A stretch of DNA of 8,060 nucleotides, taken from contig JAJECB010000213.1 of NCBI GenBank assembly GCA_022822245.1, forward strand, positions 1-8,060, in the 5' to 3' direction. Under the pieces are notes generated by a model. The model did not search any database and was not told the origin of the DNA. It saw only the letters and a program-made list of their open reading frames with translations. This DNA is from Gammaproteobacteria bacterium. GTDB lineage: Bacteria > Pseudomonadota > Gammaproteobacteria > HK1. This document shows, in pieces, positions 1 through 5,270 of the stretch (position 1 is the first letter of the stretch; every line of letters begins with the position of its first letter). A program made the position numbers and the translations under genes.

Positions 1-102
1 TACACACTGGAGCCTGTGCTCCTGGAAGGACGGTTTCAGTTGCTGGAAGACGCCGCGACGGGATTGCACTACCGTCTCGACAACGCCCGCGCGCCCGGTT
101 GA
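1..102 (+). CDS. C-terminal fragment of a possible DUF3299-type protein (partial, 5' end outside window)
   Basis: Frame 1 is open from the first base to a TGA at 100-102 and encodes 33 residues, starting YTLEPVLLEGRFQLLEDA and ending NARAPG. The alternation of a strand-like segment (VLLEGRFQLLE), a turn and an aromatic segment (GLHYRLDNARA) looks like the closing beta strands of DUF3299 proteins, a family of small secreted or lipoprotein-like proteins. Genes of that family often lie beside an FtsX-like permease/ATPase pair such as the one at 484-2582, and this context adds weight. Here it runs toward the permease gene (convergent) rather than with it. The coding call is reasonable from the codon pattern and clean stop. 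The family call is tentative because only the tail is visible, and the function of DUF3299 is not established. Confidence 0.45.
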   Translation, partial: YTLEPVLLEGRFQLLEDAATGLHYRLDNARAPG

Positions 103-143
103 CGAGATCCGCAGGTTCGCGTGTACGGGACAGGCGCGTTGCA

Positions 144-164
144 GTTCCCGAGCGTGTCGGGAGC
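144..164 (+). terminator. possible hairpin terminator downstream of the 1-102 gene
   Basis: TCCCGA (146-151) and TCGGGA (157-162) form a 6-bp perfect stem around a 5-base loop. A G-U pair and a G-C pair (145/163, 144/164) extend it to 8 bp. It begins 42 bases after the TGA of the plus-strand gene, which is a suitable place for transcription termination. There is no T-run after it, so it would be a weak or factor-dependent terminator, or it may be chance. Confidence 0.25.
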
Positions 165-431
165 CGGAACAGGAGATTCCTCTCACGAGTGGGGTCACCA
201 TCGTGACGTGCGTCCCGTCTTTGCTTCTGGCGTGGCCGGATGCCACCGGCGGGTCGACCGGCGCTCGACGCGTCTGTCGATGAGTACGGTCGGAGGCAGT
301 ACTGAGCGCCGTTCGTGTCGAAGACGGTACGGTGATGTACGGTTTCATCGGCGGAAGGAAGATCAAGTCCGGCAAGAATTGATTCTTGGTGGAGCTGGAC
401 TCTCGGGGCGACCACGGGCTGTGGATTGGAC

Positions 432-458
432 TTCCGCAGTCGGCCCATCCTGCCGGAA
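432..458 (-). terminator. possible hairpin downstream of the permease
   Basis: Bases 432-439 (TTCCGCAG) pair with 450-458 (CTGCCGGAA, one bulged C), giving an 8-bp stem with a 10-base loop. On the minus strand it lies 26-52 bases past the permease TAA. There is no T-run, so a role in ending the permease transcript is only a suggestion. A second small palindrome, CAAGAATTGATTCTTG at 373-388, lies further downstream. Confidence 0.22.
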
Positions 459-483
459 CGCCACCTGTGCCTGTTCCATCGCC

Positions 484-1752
484 TTACCTTCTCTCGGCCA
501 GGACGGAGACTACGTCCAGTCGACAGGCGCGAAGCGCCGGTACGGCTGCGGCTGCAAGTGCAATCACTACCGCGCCCGCCACCACGAGACCTTCCTCCGG
601 CGCCCATCCCAGCGTTCCGACTGACACCGAACGGGCTCGTTCGAGCCATTCCGCCGCCAACCATCCCGCCGCGTGACCGAGCGCCACCCCGATCGCGGCC
701 CCGGCGGCGCCGAGCACCGCCCCCTGGACGAGGACGAAGCGCAGGATTCGCCCCTGGGTTGCGCCCAGCGTGCGCATCACCGCGAGGTCGTAGCGTTGCT
801 CGTGCATCGCGTGCCAGAGCGCGATGAAGAGGCTGAGCGCGGAGGCGACGATGAGCACCCCGGCGAACGCCCGGAACGCGTCGAGGCCGGTCCCCACCAG
901 ATGGAAGAGCCGGGCGGTCTCCTGGGCCGGGGAGGCGGCCTGGAGCTTCGTTCCGGCATTGATGGCGCGCGGGAGCGAGATCGCGGCGACCGGGGTCCGG
1001 TAGCGGACCAGCATGACGGTAACCTCCTTGTCCCCGGCGGGGAGGCCGTTTGCCGCGGCGTCGTCCGCCCCGGAACCTCCCTCGGTCCCCTTCTTCGCCG
1101 GCCCCTTCGCCGACATGGTCGCGGACGCGTCGTGGACCGCGTGCACCTCCCACACCGACGCGCTGTTGACGAGGATGAGCCGATCGAGGACGGTGCCGGT
1201 CTCCCTCAGCACCCCCACGACGCGGTACGGGTCCTCGTCGTGGTGGAAACCCGAGTCGCCCTCGAGGCCGTGCGCCCCGATGAAGGACGAGCCGGTTCGA
1301 AGGCCGGTCTCGCGAGCCGCCCGCGACCCCAGCACCGCCTCCATCGATCGTTCCCACAGGCGCCCTGCGGCGAGCCGCCCCGCATAGTGGTCCACGTAGG
1401 CCGGGGTCGTGCCGACGATGCGAAATCCGCGGTAGGCATCCCCGAGGGAGAGGGGGATCACGCCCGCGACCATCGGATGGCGCGCGATGTCGCGGAGCTC
1501 CGATAGCCGGACGTTTCCGGTCGGGACGTCGATGTGGAAGACGGAGGAGAGGACGAGCTGAAGGCCGCTCCCCTTGGCCCCGACCACGAGGTCGATGCCG
1601 CGCGCGTCGCGCCCGAGGCGGTCCTCCAGCGCGCGCTCAAAGAGGAGCAGCACGACCACCGTCGCGATCCCGAGCATGAGGAGGAGCACGGTCAGGACGG
1701 CCGGCAACGGCCGGCGCGAGACGGTGCGAAGGCCGAGGAGGAGCGCGTTCAC
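484..1752 (-). CDS. FtsX/MacB-type ABC transporter permease
   Basis: Inner-membrane subunit expected to pair with the ATPase at 1872-2582. From the GTG at 1752 it is 422 residues; an in-frame ATG at 1788 would make 434. Numbered from that ATG, there is one N-terminal membrane segment (about 28-50), a large extracytoplasmic domain (about 51-303), then three membrane segments (about 304-326, 351-379, 398-419). The loop RYDLAVMRTLGATQ (332-345) is the FtsX-family coupling motif. The external domain holds several His residues (173, 182, 183, 216, 219) and a low-complexity Lys/Gly/Ala stretch (about 225-252). I prefer GTG because the residues after it (VNALLLGLRTVSRRPLPAVL) read like the family N-terminus and because GTG overlaps the ancestral ATPase stop once the inserted element is removed. 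The ATG at 1788 uses bases of the target duplication. The substrate is unknown; lipoprotein, lipid or peptide extraction is typical of the fold. Confidence 0.9.
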   Translation of the reverse strand: MNALLLGLRTVSRRPLPAVLTVLLLMLGIATVVVLLLFERALEDRLGRDARGIDLVVGAKGSGLQLVLSSVFHIDVPTGNVRLSELRDIARHPMVAGVIPLSLGDAYRGFRIVGTTPAYVDHYAGRLAAGRLWERSMEAVLGSRAARETGLRTGSSFIGAHGLEGDSGFHHDEDPYRVVGVLRETGTVLDRLILVNSASVWEVHAVHDASATMSAKGPAKKGTEGGSGADDAAANGLPAGDKEVTVMLVRYRTPVAAISLPRAINAGTKLQAASPAQETARLFHLVGTGLDAFRAFAGVLIVASALSLFIALWHAMHEQRYDLAVMRTLGATQGRILRFVLVQGAVLGAAGAAIGVALGHAAGWLAAEWLERARSVSVGTLGWAPEEGLVVAGAVVIALAAAAVPALRACRLDVVSVLAERR

Positions 1753-1784
1753 CGGGCCGGCTCGCCGTCCGGTGCGTCCAGCCT

Positions 1785-1803
1785 GCATATCTCACCAACT
1801 TTC
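1785..1803 (+). repeat. left inverted repeat of miniature element, including target bases
   Basis: GCATATCTCACCAACTTTC is the exact reverse complement of 1936-1954. The outer GCATAT probably belongs to the target (ATAT duplication at 1787-1790 plus chance symmetry of the flanking GC), leaving CTCACCAACTTTC as the true perfect tip of the element. Read on the minus strand, this repeat contains GGTGAGATATG, a Shine-Dalgarno-like stretch followed by an ATG in frame with the permease. Confidence 0.9.
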
Positions 1804-1948
1804 TGCTGCGGACGCCAATCTGCTCGCTGTGACAAGGCGTACTCCCGCAAGCCGCGTCAACGTAGTATCGACTACGCCTCCAGTGTCTCTCGGTCCGTGC
1901 GCCTTGTCACAGCGGCATCTTGACGCCCTCGCGACGAAAGTTGGTGAG
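1791..1948. mobile_element. 158-bp MITE-like non-autonomous element inserted between ABC ATPase and permease
   Basis: The element begins CTCACCAACTTTC (1791) and ends with its exact reverse complement (1948). An inner perfect 15-bp pair, CGCTGTGACAAGGCG at 1825-1839 against 1900-1914, lies at the same distance (21 bases) from each outer arm, with imperfect matching between. The terminal repeats are thus about 50 bp. A central hairpin CGTAGT-ATCG-ACTACG (1861-1876) leaves no room for a transposase. ATAT flanks both ends (1787-1790 and 1949-1952), consistent with a 4-bp target duplication, although ATAT is self-complementary, and a 2-bp duplication (TA or GC) fits too. Removing the element plus one ATAT restores an overlapping gene pair. 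GC content is below that of the neighbours. The family of the mobilising transposase is not identified; I know no exact match from memory. Confidence 0.85.
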
Positions 1949-2582
1949 ATATGCGGTCTAGCGAGAGGCTGCGCTCGAAGCGGCCGCGCAGGCGCGAGTC
2001 GTGGGTCGCCACGATGAGGGTGGCGTCGTGCCGGGCGGCCTCCGCCTCGATGAGGGCCGCGACCCGCTCGCAGCTCCCGTCGTCGAGGCTCGAGGTCGGC
2101 TCGTCGGCGAGGATGACCCCCGGCCGGTTGACTACCGCCCGGGCAAGTGCGACCCGCTGCGCCTGCCCGTGCGAAAGGGTGGAGGGGCGGGCACGGGCGA
2201 GCTCCCCCACCCCGAGGTCCTCGAGCACCTCCCGGCAACGCGCCCGGTCCTCGGGCAGGCCCGCAAGGCGGCGGGCGAGGCGCACGTTGTCGATCACGCT
2301 CATGGTGTCGAGAAGGTGAAAGGTCTGGAGCAGCAGCCCGATGGAACGCCCCCGGAAGCGGTCGCGGGCGGAGGGCGAAAGGGCAGAGAGGTTCTGCCCG
2401 CCCACCCGGACCTTCCCCGCGCGGGGCGTCGCGAGCCCCGCGAGCAGATGCAGCAGGGTGCTCTTGCCGGAGCCGGATCGACCGACGACGAGGCAGTGCT
2501 CGCCGTCCCCGACCCGCCAGGACGGCAGGTCGAGCACCGTCTGCCCGCCGAACCCGTGCTCAAGATTCTCTACTTCGACCAT
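1872..2582 (-). CDS. ABC transporter ATPase (MacB/LolD type) with element-derived C-terminus
   Basis: Cytoplasmic nucleotide-binding subunit, 236 residues, expected to drive the permease encoded just downstream. Motifs in order: Walker A GRSGSGKST (34-42), Q-loop Q86 in LLLQTFHLL, signature LSHGQ (136-140), Walker B VILADEPT (156-163) with catalytic E161, D-loop SSLDD (164-168) and switch His H194 in ATHD. All catalytic residues are intact and the length suits the LolD/MacB class. Residues 1-210 are native; from I211 on, the reading frame runs into the inserted element and ends at a TAG inside it. Restoring the pre-insertion sequence gives the tail ICRLDAPDGEPAR and a TGA overlapping the permease GTG. 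Since the change lies beyond the H-loop, the ATPase may still work, but this is inference. The ATG at 2582 is the natural start (MVEVENLEHGFGG); no clear promoter is seen in the 116-bp gap upstream. Confidence 0.93.
   Translation of the reverse strand: MVEVENLEHGFGGQTVLDLPSWRVGDGEHCLVVGRSGSGKSTLLHLLAGLATPRAGKVRVGGQNLSALSPSARDRFRGRSIGLLLQTFHLLDTMSVIDNVRLARRLAGLPEDRARCREVLEDLGVGELARARPSTLSHGQAQRVALARAVVNRPGVILADEPTSSLDDGSCERVAALIEAEAARHDATLIVATHDSRLRGRFERSLSLDRISHQLSSRGRQDAAVTRRTDRETLEA
1936..1954 (-). repeat. right inverted repeat of miniature element, including target bases
   Basis: GAAAGTTGGTGAGATATGC is the exact reverse complement of 1785-1803. Read on the minus strand it is translated as the first element-derived codons of the ATPase tail (ISHQL...). 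Its outer ATATGC contains the second copy of the putative ATAT target duplication (1949-1952). Confidence 0.9.
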
Positions 2583-2698
2583 CCGCCCGCCACGTCGCTC
2601 CGCCGGGTTCGATCACGCTGCCTTGTATCACGTCCGGAAGGCGCGCCATACCCCGGCACGGCGGGCGCGCGCGCCGGCCCGCGGGAACCCGGCCGGGA

Positions 2699-3049
2699 TC
2701 ACGACCCCTCGGCCGGCGGGGGCTCCGCCGCTGCCGAGCGTCGTTCGAGCCGACGCAGCCACACCCCCATCACCCTGGCCGCCTGCGCGTCCCCCCGGCG
2801 GTCCGCCGCGTCGATCCCGCTCCGCCACGCGGACGCGGCCTCCTCCGGCCGCGATGCCCGTTCGAAGGCGCGCCCGAGGTGCTGCCAGGCCGCGGAGTAG
2901 TCGGGGTCGAGCTCGACGGCACGCGTGAGATGGCGCATGGCGGCGTCGGCGTCGTCGCGCTTGAGGTACTCCGTTCCCAGGGTGAGGCGCAGCATGGGGC
3001 TCTCCCGCCCCGCGGCCAGCATGGCTTCGAATCGCTCCACCGTGTCCAT
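2699..3049 (-). CDS. small tetratricopeptide-repeat protein
   Basis: A 116-residue soluble protein from the ATG at 3049 (MDTVERFEAMLAAGRESPML); a GTG at 3073 would add 8 residues that look unlike the family. It contains about two to three TPR helical hairpins. One runs LRLTLGTEYLKRDDADAAMRH, and the next carries the hallmark AVELDPDYSAAWQHLGRAF followed by RPEEAASAWRSGIDAA. The tail is basic, then Ala/Pro/Glu-rich (WLRRLERRSAAAEPPPAEGS). There is no signal peptide. Such ~100-residue TPR proteins are common single-domain proteins in Proteobacteria and presumably mediate protein contacts; no partner is known to me. It lies 78 bp downstream of the dihydroorotate dehydrogenase and 116 bp upstream of the ATPase on the same strand, so it could share a transcript with either. 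Confidence 0.85.
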   Translation of the reverse strand: MDTVERFEAMLAAGRESPMLRLTLGTEYLKRDDADAAMRHLTRAVELDPDYSAAWQHLGRAFERASRPEEAASAWRSGIDAADRRGDAQAARVMGVWLRRLERRSAAAEPPPAEGS

Positions 3050-3127
3050 CGTCCGGGCCGCGCTCCGGCACACGAACCGCGGGCCGGCCCTATTGCCAAC
3101 CGGAAAGAGCGCGGGCGATCATGCGGC

Positions 3128-4111
3128 TCATCCTCCCCCACCGGCGGTCGCCGCCACGCGCACCGACCGCGTGGCCTCCGCCACCCCGCCGACACCGCGC
3201 CGGAGGAGCCACTCCCCGAGCCCCTCGTTCACCCGGCGACAGACAACGGGGTCGTAGAAGAGGGCGGTCCCGATCCCGACCGCGCTCGCCCCCGCGAGCA
3301 GGAACTCGATGGCGTCCTCGGGGCTCGCGATGCCCCCCTGGCCGATGATCGGAACTCCGTGCGGGGCGGCGACCCGGTGCACCTGGTACACGAGGTGAAG
3401 GGCGAGCGGCTTGATCGCCGGGCCGGACAGTCCGGCCCGGACCGCACCGATGACCGGCCGCCCGGTATCGATGTCGATCGCCATCCCGACGAAGGTGTTG
3501 ACGACCGCGAGACCGTCCGTCCCCGCTTCGATGCAAAGGCGCGCGTTCTCCGCGACGTCGGTCTGGTTCGGCGAGAGCTTGGTGAAGAGCGGCTTCGCGG
3601 TCGCGCGCCGGCACGCTTCCACCACCCGGGCGGACATGATCGGGTCGTTCCCGAAGATGAGGCCGCCCTCCTCCACGTTGGGACACGAGATGTTGATCTC
3701 GATGGCGTCCACCGGGGAATCGTCGAAGCGGCGCGCCAGCTCCTCGTACTCGCCGACGGAAGCGCCCGCGATGTTGGCGAAGAAGCGGGTCTCCCCGAAG
3801 TCGAGGGCCGGAAGGATCCGGTCGATCACCTCGCGGCTCCCCGGGTTCTGGAGACCGATGGAGTTCAGCATCCCGCACGGGGTCTCGAACACGCGGTGCG
3901 GCGGATTGCCGAGCCGGGGCTCGAGGGTCGTGCCCTTGAGGCAGACGGCGCCCGCATCGCGGTTGCTGAAGCCGTCGACCCGGGTGTACTCCTCACCGAA
4001 CCCCACGCACCCGGAAAGGAGGACGACCGGGGAAGAGAGGGTGAGGCCGCACAGCTCGACGGCCAGGCTCGGACGGGTCTCCTGGAGCTCTCGCGCGGCG
4101 GCGGATGGCAT
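3128..4111 (-). CDS. pyrD: dihydroorotate dehydrogenase, class 1B-like
   Basis: FMN enzyme that oxidises dihydroorotate to orotate in pyrimidine synthesis; 327 residues, a usual length. A TIM-barrel pattern is clear: LKGTTLEPRLGNPP (58-71), NSIGLQNPG (83-91, substrate loop), NISCPN (140-145) with C143 as the class 1 catalytic base (class 2 enzymes have Ser here), KLSPNQTD (178-185), LSGPAIKP (228-235), and the FMN-phosphate loops GQGGI (257-261) and GASAVGIGTALF (274-285). The sequence is closest in feel to the NAD-linked 1B type, which normally works with an iron-sulfur/FAD partner, PyrK; no pyrK is present in this window. There is no C-terminal ferredoxin domain, which argues against the related dihydropyrimidine dehydrogenase subunit PreA. 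The ATG at 4111 is preceded by a TATAAT box (see 4155-4160). Function confidence is high; the electron acceptor is inferred. Confidence 0.93.
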   Translation of the reverse strand: MPSAAARELQETRPSLAVELCGLTLSSPVVLLSGCVGFGEEYTRVDGFSNRDAGAVCLKGTTLEPRLGNPPHRVFETPCGMLNSIGLQNPGSREVIDRILPALDFGETRFFANIAGASVGEYEELARRFDDSPVDAIEINISCPNVEEGGLIFGNDPIMSARVVEACRRATAKPLFTKLSPNQTDVAENARLCIEAGTDGLAVVNTFVGMAIDIDTGRPVIGAVRAGLSGPAIKPLALHLVYQVHRVAAPHGVPIIGQGGIASPEDAIEFLLAGASAVGIGTALFYDPVVCRRVNEGLGEWLLRRGVGGVAEATRSVRVAATAGGGG

Positions 4112-4154
4112 GGTGAACCCCGCGGTGGAACAGGCGCTCGGTCGACGGTGGACG

Positions 4155-4160
4155 ATTATA
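4155..4160 (-). promoter_or_regulatory. -10 box (TATAAT) of the dihydroorotate dehydrogenase promoter
   Basis: Read on the minus strand, the bases are a perfect TATAAT in an otherwise GC-rich area, ending 43 bases before the ATG at 4111. The -35 position at 17-bp spacing is TGTCGG (4183-4178), a poor match to TTGACA. The -10 is convincing; the -35 is weak, so an activator may be needed or the match may be fortuitous. Confidence 0.5.
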
Positions 4161-4260
4161 GTCGGGCGGCTCCGTCCCCGACACGCTCCGGCCGGCCGGG
4201 CGCGCAGGCCGGATCATCGATGCCCGTCCTTGCCTCATGGCACGGTATGCGTTTCCGGCC

Positions 4261-4281
4261 CGGCCCCGGCCTCCGGGGCCG
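4261..4281. repeat. strong 9-bp GC hairpin
   Basis: CGGCCCCGG and CCGGGGCCG form a perfect 9-bp stem around the 3-base loop CCT. It has no T-run on either side and lies about 107 bases upstream of the rightward -35 box. It could be a protein-binding palindrome or a transcript-boundary structure; its function is unknown. Confidence 0.5.
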
Positions 4282-4298
4282 CAGTCCGGGGGTGCCGG

Positions 4299-4324
4299 CG
4301 CCGCCGCGCGGGCATCCGGCGGCG
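4299..4324. repeat. second GC hairpin, 8-bp stem
   Basis: Bases 4299-4306 (CGCCGCCG) pair with 4317-4324 (CGGCGGCG) around a 10-base loop. It is close to the 4261-4281 hairpin and may be part of the same structured block. GC-rich sequence produces such pairings by chance, so weight is low. Confidence 0.35.
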
Positions 4325-4387
4325 GCCCGACGCAAACCGGCGAGACCCGGCATGGGCCCGGCCTCGCCCCGGCCCGGCCCTCGATGT

Positions 4388-4416
4388 TTGACCCGCCATC
4401 CGAAGCGCGGTAAAAG
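4388..4416 (+). promoter_or_regulatory. candidate sigma70-type promoter of the Liv-type operon
   Basis: TTGACC at 4388-4393 (5 of 6 matches to the -35 consensus) is followed after exactly 17 bp by TAAAAG at 4411-4416 (4 of 6 to the -10). Transcription would start near 4423, giving a leader of about 50 bases before the ATG at 4476. It is one of the few AT-containing spots in the intergenic region, which supports the call. Confidence 0.5.
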
Positions 4417-4475
4417 GTTCCGCCGCCCGGCACTTCGAGCCGGGCGCCCTTGCCCCGTGCACCGGGCCGGAACGG

Positions 4476-5270
4476 ATGAGCAATCGTCTCGAAGTCATCG
4501 ACACCGCAAAGTCCTTCGGCGGCGTGCTCGCCCTGAGCGAGGCGACCCTGACCGCGGAGTCGAAGAAGATCCTCGCCATCATCGGCCCCAACGGAGCGGG
4601 CAAGACCACCCTCATCAACGTCGTGAGCGGGGTCTATCCCCCCGACGAGGGGAGAGTCCTGCTCAACGGAACGGACATTACCGGCCGCCGGGCCTTCGAG
4701 GTCGCCCGGCACGGGATCGCCCGCACGTTCCAGAACGTGGCCCTCTTCGCCGGAATGTCGGTCCTCGACAACATCCTCCTCGGCCGCAACATGCTGATGA
4801 AGAGCGGCGTGCTCAAGTGCGGGGTGTTCTGGGGCCCGGCCCGGCGCGAGGAGATCGAGCACCGGCGCCGCGCGGAGGAGGTCATCGACTTCCTCAACAT
4901 CACCGACATCCGCACCGCTCCGGCGGGGAGCCTCCCCCTTGGCCTCCAGAAGCGGGTGGAGCTCGGCCGCGCCCTCGCCGCGGACCCCAGGGTGCTGCTC
5001 CTCGACGAACCGATGGGAGGCATGAACCTCGAGGAGAAGGAGTCGATCTGCCGCTACGTGCTCGACGTGGTGGAGATGTCGGACACGGCCGTCGTCCTCA
5101 TCGAGCACGACATGGGGGTGGTCATGGACATTTCCGACCAGATCATCGTCCTCGACCAGGGGAGGAAGATCTCGGAAGGGACGCCCGACCACGTGCGCAA
5201 CGACGAGGTGGTCATCGAGGCGTACCTCGGCAAGGAGCACGCGATCTCGCGCGATCGGAGCGAAGCATGA
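4476..5270 (+). CDS. livG: branched-chain amino acid-type (LivG family) ABC transporter ATPase
   Basis: Cytoplasmic ATPase of a HAAT/Liv-family importer, 264 residues. Motifs: Walker A GPNGAGKT (37-44), Q-loop Q86 in ARTFQN, the LivG-typical insertion after it (VLDNILLGRN to about 125), a signature region reading LPLGLQKR (153-160) in place of LSGGQ, Walker B VLLLDEP (173-179) with E178, the LivG-style D-loop GGMNLEE (181-187) and switch His H211 (IEHDM). The C-terminal segment SEGTPDHVRNDEVVIEAYLG is the standard LivG ending. Its stop overlaps the next gene's start by 4 bp (ATGA), implying translational coupling. The SD before its own ATG is poor (GGAACGG). Because an acyl-CoA ligase gene follows, the transported compound is more likely a carboxylic acid than leucine, so the symbol denotes family rather than proven substrate. 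Confidence 0.93.
   Translation: MSNRLEVIDTAKSFGGVLALSEATLTAESKKILAIIGPNGAGKTTLINVVSGVYPPDEGRVLLNGTDITGRRAFEVARHGIARTFQNVALFAGMSVLDNILLGRNMLMKSGVLKCGVFWGPARREEIEHRRRAEEVIDFLNITDIRTAPAGSLPLGLQKRVELGRALAADPRVLLLDEPMGGMNLEEKESICRYVLDVVEMSDTAVVLIEHDMGVVMDISDQIIVLDQGRKISEGTPDHVRNDEVVIEAYLGKEHAISRDRSEA

Larger units (their letters stand above)
103..483. other. gene-poor gap between convergent genes, lower GC
   Basis: These 381 bases lie between the stop at 102 (+) and the permease stop at 484 (-). GC is visibly lower (about 57-60 percent in the lines counted) than in the surrounding genes, and codon bias is absent in every frame. A long plus-strand open frame at 121-624 is rich in Arg, Cys and Ser, has no recognisable domain and runs antisense into the permease, so I do not call it. 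Short open stretches exist: 284-382 (+), containing MYGFIGGRKIKSGKN, and 363-479 (-), 38 codons starting MEQAQVAFRQDG just after the permease stop. Both may be decayed remnants. Inverted repeats at 144-164, 373-388 and 432-458 are described separately. Nothing here is a convincing gene. Confidence 0.6.
4112..4475. other. divergent intergenic region with promoters and GC hairpins
   Basis: This 364-base region separates the dihydroorotate dehydrogenase (leftward) and the Liv-type operon (rightward). It holds a leftward TATAAT box, a rightward -35/-10 pair, and two strong GC hairpins between them (4261-4281 and 4299-4324). No gene is supported: open frames here lack plausible protein sequence and are products of high GC. 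Confidence 0.7.

Noticed and set aside
363..479. 38-codon minus-strand frame MEQAQVAFRQDG... directly after the permease stop
   Set aside because: An AAGG-like SD is present, but the sequence has no recognisable fold or family and low-complexity content; it is mentioned only as a possible remnant.
121..624. 167-codon plus-strand open frame
   Set aside because: Cys/Arg/Ser-rich, no domain, no SD, no codon bias, and it runs antisense into the permease 3' end.
1791..1948. Reading the inverted repeat as a rho-independent terminator between ATPase and permease
   Set aside because: Arms are long and separated by about 130 bases, include a matching inner block, are flanked by ATAT and interrupt a reconstructable gene overlap, with no T-run. 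A mobile element explains this better, although the RNA may still fold.
3090..3131. 13-codon frame MSRMIARALSGWQ overlapping the dihydroorotate dehydrogenase stop (ATGA), with GGAGG upstream
   Set aside because: Too short to call and the GGAGG abuts the first ATG. It could be chance in the C-terminal Gly codons, although re-initiation helping the downstream TPR gene cannot be excluded.
3128..4111. Possible PreA (dihydropyrimidine dehydrogenase subunit) instead of dihydroorotate dehydrogenase
   Set aside because: There is no C-terminal 4Fe-4S ferredoxin domain, the length is 327 residues, and the pattern NISCPN plus LSGPAIKP fits PyrD class 1B.
2147..5266. Open frame extending more than 3 kb upstream of the acyl-CoA ligase start, seemingly one giant protein
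   Set aside because: The upstream part is Arg/Pro/Gly-rich, antisense to the ABC ATPase, TPR and dihydroorotate dehydrogenase genes and out of frame with the LivG-type gene. It is open only because high GC removes stops. The ligase begins at the ATG at 5267 with its own SD.
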